In this document: piece after piece, positions 12,611-22,990 of the stretch
Layout: each line of letters starts with the position of its first letter
Position numbering within the stretch: the first letter of the stretch is position 1
NCBI GenBank assembly: GCA_963969595.1
Contig: OZ018409.1
Span: 44,839,282 to 44,903,281, forward strand
Direction: 5' to 3'
Length of the DNA stretch: 64,000 nt
DNA from: Neckera pumila
Lineage: Eukaryota; Streptophyta; Bryopsida; Hypnales; Neckeraceae
Program-made: the position numbers and the translations under genes
The notes under the pieces: generated by a model
Told to the model about the DNA's origin: nothing
Database searches by the model: none
What the model saw: the letters and a program-made list of their open reading frames with translations, nothing else

Positions 12611-13009
12611 ATTACCATTGTTATTCTTTCTTCTTCTTTATTTGTAATTTCTAAGGATATAGTGGTTATGATTTTTTCTTATCTTAAACTTATGTTGCCT
12701 TAAATCTTTGAAGGTTGAGCTGTATTTCTCATTTCATTGAAAAATAACCTCCTTGATTGTATGTGTAGGTACCAAGCTAGAATGAAGTTATTGGAGGCTA
12801 CTTACAACACCAAAGGGGCAATATCTTCACATTTTTATAGAGAATATAGGTCATATAATTGTGTGGGAATATACATTTAGAGAGTGTCATTGTGATATTT
12901 CTTGTATTAGTGACTAATAAATGTGATTGAGAAGAGTCGCACTCTTTCTTGCATTTTCTATCTCTAATATGACTGTCTCTTATGCATTTCAAAAATCATA
13001 TGTAGTCAT
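12611..13009. other. Intergenic, nothing recognised
   Basis: No feature was supported. Confidence 0.4.
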
Positions 13010-13600
13010 TTTTGATTGGATGGAGTCTTTTATTTAATTGCTATTAAACCATATTGATGCATGACTGCAAATGCGTCATATTAATTTAGAATGTTTGGAA
13101 ATGTGACTGTAGTTTATGATGGAAACTAGCATAAGTCTTAGTTACCTCAATTACAAATCATGCATACAAATCTAAAAAATGTGACTCTCGCTTATCCATA
13201 ATATCACTTGCTTCAATTACATTTTATAAAATATCTTGGTGAATATATGATTTGTTGTAGTCACATAATGCATTAATGCTCATAGTCATGCCAAAAATGT
13301 GACTTTAATGCTCAATACTTTTAATGCCATTAATGCTCAATACTTTTAAAAACATGACTACGTTCAATCATAAAATTATTAATAAGATTCTATATAAACT
13401 ACCACATCATCCAAAAACATGACTCATAGGAGTCATATTTCAGATCAATAAAAAAATATGACTCACTACGGTCATATTCCACGTCATTCAAAAATATAAC
13501 TCATGAGAGTCAATTTTTAAAAGAACATATGATTCACAAGAGTCATATTCTACATCAGCAGATAATATGACTCACTAGGGTCATATTTACACAAAATAGT
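13010..13600. repeat. ATGACT-palindrome repeats
   Basis: From 13418 to 13585 about five units of 35-60 bp each carry an imperfect palindrome of the type ATGACTCACTAGGGTCAT. Looser ATGACT and AGTCAT motifs extend back to about 13010. With the cluster at 11935-12060 they could be the two subterminal regions of one 1.7 kb DNA transposon, but ends and target duplication were not found. Confidence 0.55.
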
Positions 13601-13697
13601 GAAGTTATGTTGCCCTTCACTAATTTCTTGACATTCTACAGTATATAATTACGTAGCGTTACTATAGAAGGATGCACTAATGCAAGAACCATATGTC

Positions 13698-14033
13698 ATT
13701 AGAGAAAAAAGCAACCCTCTAGAGGGCCACTCCAGATTGACATGGCCAAACTATTTCAAGTTTGGCCTGTCAATCTTGAAATGGCTCTTGTTGAGTAGTC
13801 AGCTTGTCTGACTGCTCGCCGACATAGTCAGCTTTCGTATTTTTTTTCAATTTTTTTTCAATTTTTCAATTAATTTTTTATTTGCAAAATCAACTTCTTG
13901 TGCCACTATCACTGCATAATTTGTTGCACGGAAATAGGGGAAAAAAGAAATTTTTAGCCCTGTTAAATCAAATTTCAGGGTCCTTTGGAGGGCTGTGGAG
14001 CAGCCCTCCGGAGGTCTGAAATTTTCTCTAATG
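13698..14033. mobile_element. MITE of the ATTAGA...TCTAAT family, second subtype
   Basis: It starts ATTAGAGAAAAAAGCAACCC and ends AATTTTCTCTAAT. CAACCCTCTAGAGGGC and GCAGCCCTCCGGAGG lie just inside the two ends. The interior matches the copy at 7106-7372. Confidence 0.6.
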
Positions 14034-14286
14034 GTTGCATGGATTGGTGCTCTAGTTCTTAGCCCGGGTTAGAGAGTTGCACTTGTTTCCATGCAAACAA
14101 GCAATGAATCATGAATTAACTTTAATGGATAAAACAACCTAAAAGTTATTCCATGATATTTAGTTTTTTTGCAAGGCCGGGCAGTTTGGGCAGATCTGAA
14201 AAATTCACTTTTTTAAGAAATACAAATTTAAAATTGGCTCTCTAGATTTATATATACGTGAAAAGGTTTGAATCATTCCATTTTGA

Positions 14287-17030
14287 TTGACCCCTAAAGT
14301 CCTAAGGCCATTTTCTGGCCAAAAACCACTGAAAACTGCCATTTCTGCTGCGTTCACCCAAAACCCTAGAAAAAACATTTTTTTCAAAAATGTAACTGTA
14401 AGATGTTATACTTAACTTGACTTAAATCATGTGGTAAAAATTTCATCAAGTTTGACCGTATGATTGGGAGAAAAGTGCATTCAAAGTTTGAGCAAACGTT
14501 TTATTGTGTGCTGCCCTGAAATTTCAGATGACTTTGACCGCCATTTGTTGAAATTTTTTGCACTAAAGACTTTGAACTTAAAAATCTGCCATACTGAAGA
14601 TCATGTTAGGAACATGTCCACCAATTTTCAAAAGATTTGGAGACTTACAACACTTCCAAAAAAATCTTGCAATGCAACTATGTTCTGAAAAATGACAATA
14701 CAATACTTTTTTTTGCAATGAGATTTTGTAGCCCATTCTTTCAAATCTGAAAAATCCCAATGGTAGATAGAATGATGCAGTTAATGTTCACAAGATCCTC
14801 AAAAAAAAATTTGAAAAAAAAACTTTACCTCCATTCTATGCAATTTCAAAGACCTATGGTATGAACAAAAAGGAAAATGCCATTGGGCAACTACCAAAAA
14901 TGGGTCCATGATGTTCCCTGTAAAATCTAGCATGTTCTTCACTGTGTTCCCCATTGCGTTCCCAACATTGGAAACGCAGGAGCTCACCACCTTCGGAGAA
15001 GGTCCTTCATCTACTTCAATCAATTGCCTTCTTTGTAGTTTCTCAATAAATGTCACCATACCATGCATGTGGACTTAGAGACCACATAGGAGTCACTGGG
15101 AGCATGAGGTATACTCTTTGGATGGGTAGAGAGTAGTGCTTGCTCAAAAAGCTTGCAAAAAAATTCTTGAAACTCTAGAGTGATGGCATATCTCCTACAA
15201 GTAAAACAAAAAATGTTAGGAGGCCATAAATAATAACATTGGAGCATTCTAAAATATTTAAAACTCTTTTGAAAATTAGTAGTTATTGCCAAAAAAACAT
15301 CCTAGAATCATTGTAAATTTATAATAACAATCATTTTTGTTTTTCATTTCATTTGAATTGTAAGTAGCCTTCACTGCAACATTTGCTTGTGAATGAAAAA
15401 TGGCCAAACACCAGCATTGTAAAAAATGAATGTGTAACTGACACTTACTTGTTCAACATCTTTTCAACAAAGATTGTTATGGTATTTTTGGAAGCATCTT
15501 TTTTTGACAACACATGAACTTATTGCCACAAGTAGGGCAATATGTTTTAGGTCTTGTCAATGGCAGTGAGCCATCATTGCAAACTATGCAAGGATTTCAG
15601 TCTTGGAAATGTAGACCTCAAAGAACCAAGAAATTCTTGAGGTCTTGGATCATATGTAAAAAAATCTTGTTGCCAAGTACAATCCTAATATATATATTTG
15701 ATGCTATTGACATCCCCGTCATTGCCATCATCACCCTCTTATTCGTCCTCACTATAATCGAGCTCAGGATATTCAGTGTCAAGTTTGCTCCCACTGTCCT
15801 TTGCAATTTCAAAATCCCATGTATCAAACCACATCCATAAGGCCCCCCTCAACTGGGTCCTCTTATCCCCCAATATGCTGCATTTTATTTCCTTTGAATT
15901 TCATACCAAAAATGTTCCCAAGTAATGGCTTATGCAAAGGACCATTGCTTGGTTATACAATGTTATGTTCCCACAATAGAAAACAAGAACTATGCTAGGG
16001 TAAATAACCTAGAACAAAAACAAATATGGAAATCAAAATAGAATAAGTATTGGACAAGAACAGAAATAAGGGAAAAGGGAATGAAGTTGTGAATGGAAAA
16101 GAGTGATGAACGAAAAATGATTGTAGACATTCAACAAAAATTGATCATGGACTTTGAACAAAAAATTTAGAGAAGAAGAAAGGATAAAATGTGCTAGCAA
16201 AGAAACAAGAAAAAGGAAGAAGGACCAAAAACGAAAAAAGGAAGAAAAATTGTGCAATACTTGATCAATAGTAAGAATGGACACGATTTTTTGACCCCCT
16301 CACTTGTCTCTCCAAAGTCATTCTAGGGGTGTATGTAAAGAAAATGTAAACCCTACTTTATGCTAGAAGAATTTATCTTGTATGTGCCTCTGATTCAATT
16401 TGGGACCATTGATTGCAAATATGAACTCAAAATTTGCAAATTTTATCATGTGTGGCAAATAAAAAATTTCAGCGTTTTTCCTCGGGAATGAGCAAGGGTT
16501 TTGTTCATGAGGGCGGGCAAAAAAGGATAATACAAGGCAAACACAGAGGAATAGGAAAAAACAAAAACGAAAAAACGAAAAAAACCCGGAGAGGGGCCAA
16601 GCAAACTCACCTGCTTGCTGCCTGGTGCCTCCTCTCCTGTTGGGTGCGAAGCTGGTTGGGGATGCATTGACTGCTGCTCCCAAGCTGGGGACGCGCTCCC
16701 CAGAAGTTCCCCTCTCCCTCCAAGTTCCCCTCCCCTCCAAAGACACCTGCTGCCCTTTCCAAATCGGGTCGCTCATTTAGAGACTGACCCCTTCCAAAGT
16801 CAAAAGAAATTTGCCTAACCAGCCTGCCCCTTGAGTTTGGTTTGGGCGAAAAAACCCCATAACTTTTTCATTTGGCATCAGATTGGAATAAAAATTATGT
16901 ATCCACAAACCTCTCGGAAAACTACACGCCCTCAAAAAGTTTCAGAAAATCACAATATAATTTTAACCCGTAGGTACCTACCCGAACTTCAAATTGTCCC
17001 CCAAGGGGACAATGGGACTTTAGGGGTTAA
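14287..17030. mobile_element. Long family A element (A3, 2.7 kb) with transposase relics
   Basis: The ends are CCCCTAAAGTCCTAAGGCCA (14291) and TGGGACTTTAGGGG (ending 17026), flanked by TTGA and TTAA. The outer ~400 bp on the left and ~250 bp on the right match the 0.9 kb copies, including the right-end hairpin (16996-17010). The middle is unique to this copy and holds the minus-strand transposase relic listed separately, plus a diverged piece of the MULE MITE around 16320-16500. This is the best candidate here for a relative of the autonomous element. Confidence 0.7.
15484..15960 (-). pseudogene. Broken piggyBac-like transposase fragment
   Basis: On the minus strand two pieces can be read, in different frames and with stops. 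The upstream piece (about 15900-15600) includes GALWMWFDTWDFEIAKDSGS, an acidic run with DYSEDE, and YDPRPQEFLGS. The downstream piece (15595-15484) reads PCIVCND...LTR...YCPTCGNKFMCC. The spacing C-x2-C-x12-C-x2-C with TR before the second pair, then more Cys, matches the C-terminal zinc ribbon known from piggyBac/PGBD transposases. The DDE catalytic core is not recognisable, so the copy is internally deleted and dead. The family assignment rests on the ribbon pattern plus the TTAA-flanked ends; it has not been tested by alignment. Confidence 0.5.
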
Positions 17031-17662
17031 TGAGATGAAAGTTATGAGGAGTTTTGGTTGAGTGTAGTTTGCGGGTAGTTGTTAAATTCCTACTCTAAAA
17101 TAAACTTTGAAGTCCTTTATTTAACTCAACTTTCAATATTTAAAAATAAATAAAATTTTTGTTGTAGATTGCTTAGTACAACATTACAACCATTGGAATT
17201 GGCATATTTCAATTCTATTACTAAATTTCTAACAATTTAGTATTTTGGATACTTCTCTACTTTTTTCTACTTACTACGTAGTACTTTTTCCCTATATGTT
17301 GTACAATTCCAAATGATCTGAAAATTTTCAAGCATGTAGCCAACTTGCCTTGAGAGATGAATCCAAAGACGCACAACCAGTTTGGACCCTTTTCATACAA
17401 ATGTGACCTTATGAAGTGCAACTGCCCAATTTTTTGCAAGGCCAAAAAAAGGATTTTTATTACTTCAAATGCTAATATCTTGCAATCTACATGGTGAAAA
17501 ATTCTGAAATTTCTTTCACATCTTTTCAAACTAGTGTACTACAGGATCATACAGTTATATGTGTCTAAAAATCCTTTTTTTCAAAAATTTGGCACTTGTA
17601 CAAGAAATGGCAGTTTTGGAGCACTTTTGGTGAAAACATTGTCACAACTCTTTAGGGATTAA

Positions 17663-19580
17663 GGCAACCTAATATTACTATTTTGTTTAGAAGTTGTTGG
17701 GCTTATTGAAATAAGTGGATTCATATGGTATGTGGCTTGGTCAGTTTGTTACTATCAGTGTTGCCAAAATATTATATGTGTCAAAAAAAATGATTAACCC
17801 TTTAATGACTAATAATCCTCTTTTACGCATTCTCGGTTATATCTTTTTACCAATAGGTTTAAGTGACTCCAAGAAAGGCAAATATTGTTTTGCTTCACAG
17901 TTCAGTGAAACAATTGTTTCCGCTAGAACTTTTGAAGGTAGAATCTAATAAACTTAAATTTTTTTATTGGAGACAAAGAACTTGATTGTAATCATATCCC
18001 TTTTTATTTAGAAATAAGAATCAATTTACATTTTAAAATCAATTTTATTAATTTGTCATACTTTGGAGTTTAGGAATTTTTAGTAATTGAGAGTTTTCAA
18101 ACTAATTAATAATCTGGCGTTGAAATTTTTGTAGTCTATTCCCACAATAGGGAGACATGTGCCTACCAAGGGCTATCTAAATATATTATTTTATGACTTC
18201 CAAGTTCGTTCAATAAGGCTCCCTTGCGCGCTCTTTTGAAAATTAAAGATGGTTTCAACTTCATTTTTTGGTAAAATCCTATTACCATTAAATCTTCAAA
18301 AGTCTCCAATTTTTTTTTTTGTTCATAATTTTTTATTTATTATAAATTTATACCTTGCTTTATATATTTTCTATATCAAACTATCTCTTTTTCACATGAT
18401 AATCTTTTAGTACTTGCAAGTAGTCCATAATACTTGCAAAGTTGCAATGATATTTTTAGCAGTCAATTTTTTGAATCAACGGCTAAGATTGTTTTGCTAC
18501 AAAATACTCTTAGCAATCAGCATAGGAACATAAAGTTTGCGCAAAATACTACAAATTAAACACAATCAGTCATTCTTGCAAGTATCCATTTATGATGATG
18601 AACAAAAGTTTTCTTTAATTCCTAGTGGACATTGAAAGTTTGAAAGGCAATTTGAAATTCAAACCTCAATTTTTACAAAGTTCTTGTTTTTAAATGTTCT
18701 AAAGTTATACTAAAACAATATAGCTCCAATAGTCTAACCTTTATTTTTATTTTTATTTTTTCAAAAATTAAAAATTGCAGTTTTTGTGGCACTTTGCATC
18801 TAGCATCTTGAAAACTTAAAATACACCACTTTTGACCTTTTCAATAGTCAAATTTCTTTTGTTGGAGCTCATAGAGTACGTCAATTACACTACTAGGGCT
18901 TTGGTGTTCTTTGTGCTACTAGTGACACTGACACCCAACTAGAGGTTTCAAGGTCCCAATTTTAGGACCCCATTCTCAATAAAAACATTAGATTTCTAAT
19001 AGAAGTTAAATTTGATTTTCATTGATACGCTTCGGTTGTAATTTTTTTTGAAATATTGACCAATAATTAGGAAAATAAAAAATAAAAAATAGGACATCAA
19101 TCTTTTAATTTAATTTAAAAATGATTCAATTAAAAAATATACAATATATTATTCTACATTATGACATGTACATATGGGGAAATTTTTGGATTTTTTGAGC
19201 ATGTACTTCATTTGATATGAATAATTTTATTTTTATTTAGAAATTTAATATTAATTTCAAATCCAAGACTTTTGCAAAAAAAAATATGAAAATTTTTCAA
19301 CTATTACCTTAAGATGTGTAAGCACATCTCTGAAAAATAAATCCAAAAAATCACATTCACGTAAAGATCATTCAACTGAGCTCAAGATCATTCTCGCACT
19401 ATCCGGGACTAGTACAATTTTTTTTGTTACAAAAATGAGGGTTTGTTTTTGTTACAAAATGAGGATTGTGCGTAGTTAGCTAGAAATCTTAGACCTCAAG
19501 CTAGGTGGAGGATTCTAACATCGATAATATTAAATCCGAAGCCTTCATGATCTCTGAGAACTTATGGTTGGACTTCATTA
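17663..19580. other. AT-rich intergenic, nothing recognised
   Basis: No gene or clear repeat end was found on either strand. Confidence 0.4.
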
Positions 19581-19868
19581 TAAGGTAACTACACCTAAAA
19601 TCGCATAGTCCTTAAAAGTGCACAACGGATATTCTTGCCTAAAATGTACTCCCACTATTCATATGACTCTATGATCGCTTTTAGGTGCACCTATTTTTAG
19701 CACTTTGAAAATTTGTAGTTTATTCACATGGTGTCCAAAAAATGCTTTCTAAGAGAATCTAGAATCTTGTTTTTGACTACCAATGGGACCCCACAATTTA
19801 TTTTTCAATATAATAGTGAAAACCATGCTGAATTACTTAATTGTGCGATTTAAGGTGCAGTTACCTTA
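19581..19868. mobile_element. MITE-like repeat J, copy 1
   Basis: The ends are inverted, GGTAACTACACCTAAAATCG and CGATTTAAGGTGCAGTTACC. An inverted second copy lies at about 21697-21990 (shared AGAGAATCTAGAATC, AAACTACAAATTTT and TGATCGCTTTTAG, read in opposite directions). The target duplication is not clear. Confidence 0.6.
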
Positions 19869-20015
19869 TTGTTAGCAAGTGGTGTAAATCTGACTTGGCT
19901 AAACCAGCTCATGATCTCTTCGCAATAAACAAAGTTTTGTTGAATTTTTTGTTTACTAAATACTATTAATCCAAACGTACAGTACTAGCTATATATGTGG
20001 TATCTTTGGCAAACA

Positions 20016-20823
20016 GCAGAGCTGAGAGCACCCCCACTCCAACTCAACAAGTGGCTCAAACTAGGCAAATGGCCGTGCCCAGCCATAATGAGTGTCCCAC
20101 GGCACGCACGGCAAGGGCCCAAAAATGGCCGGGCACGGCCAAATTTGGAGAGCACCCAACCAAATGAAGAGTCTTGCTTGCGGCTCGGTATGAGTTATTT
20201 TATCTTTATTTCCAAGTTTCGAGAGATCTTTTCATTTATTCCTCAAGTTTCGAGAGACCTTTTCATTTATGAATGTCTTTCCCCGAGTAGGCATTCATGA
20301 GGTAGCACTTGGGGGCCGTGTAAACCTAGTTTCCCGTGTTCGTAACCCGTGTTGCCGTGGGGCACATGGGCCGGGCTTGGTCAAATGACACTCTAAGTGC
20401 TCCTTGGCCAAATTCCCTAAGCAAAATCGAAACTATAGGGAGCACTTAGAGTGTCATTTGACCAAGCCCGGCCCATGTGCCCCACGGCAACACGGGTTAC
20501 GAACACGGGAAACTAGGTTTACACGGCCCCCAAGTGCTACCTCATGAATGCCTACTCGGGGAAAGACATTCATTAATGAAAAGGTCTCTCGAAACTTGAG
20601 GAATAAATGAAAAGATCTCTCGAAACTTGGAAATAAAGATAAAATAACTCATACCGAGCCGCAAGCAAGACTCTTCATTTGGTTGGGTGCTCTTCAAATT
20701 TGGCCGTGCCCGGCCATTTTTTGGCCCTTGCCGTGCGTGCCATGGGGCACTCATAATGGCTGGGCACGGCCATTTACCTAGTTTGAGCCACTTGTTGAGT
20801 TGGAGTGGGGATGCTCTTAGTCT
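20016..20823. mobile_element. Fold-back element, ~380-bp inverted arms
   Basis: The left arm (about 20022-20403) and right arm (20439-20820) are near-perfect inverted copies around a 35-bp spacer. The outer ends read CTGAGAGCACCCCCACTCC and, on the other strand, CTAAGAGCATCCCCACTCC. The arms are much more GC-rich than the surroundings. The two similar ~100-residue readings on opposite strands come from the palindrome. No clean target duplication was found. It ends against the Em pseudogene. Confidence 0.8.
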
Positions 20824-20938
20824 GCACTCCTTCACACTTGTTGGTCATATTCATTACTTTCACACATGCAATTGCAACCTTGAGTAACTTGGAGACACAC
20901 TACAGAAGTCAGACCATTGTCTAAAGATTATTTGCAAT

Positions 20939-21194
20939 TACTATCTCTATCCCACTAAAAAGCTCTTTATTTTATCTCATATTTTTCTTATACTAATTTC
21001 ATTGACCATGTTGTAAAATGTATAATTCAAAATGGTCTAAATTTTATATCACCACAATTCATGAAGAACATTGTATTTGTTTAATGCAACCAAAATAAAA
21101 ATTGAACCGCCAAGCAAGCTTCCAATATGCGTACTCAAAACTACTAAAAGAAAACATGAGGTAAAATCAAGAGCTTTTTAGTGGGACAGAAGTA
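20939..21194. mobile_element. Stowaway-like (Tc1/mariner) MITE
   Basis: The element 20941-21192 (252 bp) is flanked by TA on both sides. Its inverted ends share CCCACTAAAAAGCTCTT. This agrees with the plant Stowaway pattern of TA target and TCCCAC-type termini. It interrupts the intron of the Em pseudogene. Confidence 0.75.
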
Positions 21195-21426
21195 ATATTA
21201 AACAAACACGATTGATACTGCTCAGATCGAATGCAGAGAACATTCTCAATTTCCATTCCTTGGTTTCGATTAGAGAACAGTAGCTTTGATTGGATATTAC
21301 AAAAAATTGAGAAAAATGTACCATGATCAACAAGCTCTTAATTCGAGCATCTCATCCCCACATTCTCATTCCAATTAAATCTCACAACCGCATCATAAAA
21401 TGACGACATTGCATCACAAAACACAA

Positions 21427-21528
21427 AATACTTTTTTTTTTTTTTTTTTTTAACAAATGGGTAGAACCCGCTGCATTAAAAAAAACCACAATACAAAACA
21501 GCCAAGCCATGAGGCTGGACAATGAAGT
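21427..21528 (-). mobile_element. Poly(A)-tailed LINE/SINE 3' fragment
   Basis: About 100 bp absent from the intact Em intron is present here. It starts with a run of about 20 T, so its poly(A) tail is on the minus strand. Beside it lies GGGTTCTACCCATTTGTT (minus strand), a sequence typical of plant LINE 3' ends. Confidence 0.55.
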
Positions 21529-21696
21529 ACTTTGGTTTTGAAGGACTGCAGCATGATGATTAAATGAATGCAGAAATGCATACCTTCAGCAAGGTGCTGC
21601 TGCGCTTCCACGCTCTCGCCACCCATTGCTCTAAACAAGCTCTGCTTCTGTCAATAAAGAAATAAACATCCAATAAGGTAGGCTGCCCATATTGAT

Positions 21697-21990
21697 ACTA
21701 AAGTAAGTATACCTAAAATCACACAGTTCAGCAATTCAACCTGGTTTCCACTATTGTATTGAATTTTTTTGATTCGGGTCGTGTTGGTAGTCAAAACGGG
21801 ATTCTAGATTCTCTTAGAATGCAGTTTTTTTGGACACTGTGTGAATAAACTACAAATTTTCAAAATGCTAAAAATAGGTGTATCTAAAAGCGATCATAGA
21901 GTCTTATGAATAGTGGAAGTACATTTTAGGCAAGAATATGTAGAGTGCGATTTTAGGAAGCGTGCAATTTAAGGTGTAGTTACCGCTTAT
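21697..21990. mobile_element. MITE-like repeat J, copy 2 (inverted)
   Basis: This is the inverted counterpart of 19581-19868, ending GGTGTAGTTACC. The two copies bracket the fold-back element and the Em pseudogene. Confidence 0.55.
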
Positions 21991-22600
21991 AGAAATGAAA
22001 ACACTGTCCAAAGATGAACTGGTTTCAATTTGGGATTATTGTTTGGCTGTTTGCAAAGTTTTATGAGTGGTTAGGGGCTGAGTTTGATTTGGAAGTAGAC
22101 AAAATTTTACTCTAAATAATGTGGAGTTATGAGTGGTGGGGCACTTTGTGCCATCCATGACACTTACATGCACCATGTTGTTCAAGTTTAAGATTTGCAT
22201 GCCTTCATTTTTAAACTCCATTTGCACCATACAAGTGATGTGCAATTTTTTGACATTTAATGTTAGTAACTATGGACTTGAATAGCACCCTATTGATGCG
22301 CATGTGTGAGCTTTAGAAAATTACATCTAGCTCAATTTTAGTTTAAAAATTACAAATCGAATTGTGATGGATGTAACTCCTTCTCTTCTTTTCCAAAATA
22401 TTTGTTAGAAAATGCTTTGACCCATATAAGGTAGAAAGACCCATTAGCGCACCTATTCCCATTTCTTTACCCTAGATTGTCCCAAATTTGTCCCTAACTT
22501 TCCATTAATGTGTCCTTCATGTGTCCTTGAAATGCTTAATTTTAGTTCGCCAATGCATTTGAAGCACACATGTCTAACTCTCATTTGCTTACTGTATAGA
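21991..22600. other. Intergenic, nothing recognised
   Basis: No feature was supported. Confidence 0.4.
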
Positions 22601-22639
22601 TTTTTGCACATTTTAGTTTTGGGTCCACCTATGTGACAG

Positions 22640-22990
22640 TCTCAGTTGTCTAGGAAGCCGCCACTTTGAAAAATCATAGAAATTACATATTACAACCAAA
22701 AAATCTTTTTTTTTAAATTCATGATTTTCACTTGTCAATACTACAAAAATATTAATTTTTGGAAAAGGTGCCCCCAACTATGCTGAATTCCTTATTTTGA
22801 CGGTTTTGGGTGACTCCACCATAGAAGAGATCCTAAACCAGTATGCTCTTAAATGGGTGGTTTTTGCACCTTAACTTAGTATCATAATCAACTTGAGAAA
22901 GAATTGGACTGAAATGTGATGTGATTGATTAGCTAGCTGTCTCAATCATTACAATTTTTTTTTGCTTTCACAATCTTTATAACTTATTAC
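22640..22990. repeat. Third copy of Em-upstream-like DNA
   Basis: Positions about 22885-22960 (CAACTTGAGAAAGAATTGGA, ATGTGATGTGATTGATTAGC) match about 763-830 and, more loosely, 3186-3240. Positions 22672-22800 (ATAGAAATTACAT, CTACAAAAATATTA) match 1205-1320. The two blocks are in the opposite relative order from the first copy. Confidence 0.55.

Larger units (their letters stand above)
14150..17662. mobile_element. Family B TTAA element (B7) split by a family A insertion
   Basis: Positions 14150-14286 and 17031-17658 together read as one family B element in the reverse orientation (GGGCAGTTTGGGCAGAT, then ATTCCATT; after the insert GATGAAAGTTATGAGG, then CTCTTTAGGGATTAA at the right end). 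It is missing its left terminal third. It is broken by the long family A element at 14291-17026, whose flanks are TTGA (decayed) and TTAA. Confidence 0.7.
20851..21665 (-). pseudogene. Em pseudogene (second copy of the 2344-3100 gene)
   Basis: The minus strand still encodes [11 protein letters not shown] followed by the same splice donor context (GAAGGTATGC, about 21590). Below it, intron sequence matches the intact Em intron (ATTACTTTCACACATGCA, GTACCATGAT, CCCACATTCTCATTCCAAT). A deletion removes the start codon and about the first 24 codons: the reading jumps from the middle of exon 1 to leader sequence equivalent to 3140-3175 of the intact gene. Exon 2 is absent. The intron relic is interrupted by a Stowaway-like MITE and a poly-T-headed insertion. 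It cannot make the protein. Confidence 0.85.

Noticed and set aside
12069..12703. Several Leu/Ser/Cys-rich open readings
   Set aside because: They are translations of a minisatellite; composition and periodicity follow the DNA repeat.
16363..16776. 137-residue minus-strand reading inside the long TTAA element
   Set aside because: It mixes MULE-MITE-like sequence with low-complexity Phe/Ser runs and shows no transposase motif.
19995..20835. Two similar ~100-residue readings on opposite strands
   Set aside because: They arise from the two arms of one fold-back element, not from duplicated genes.
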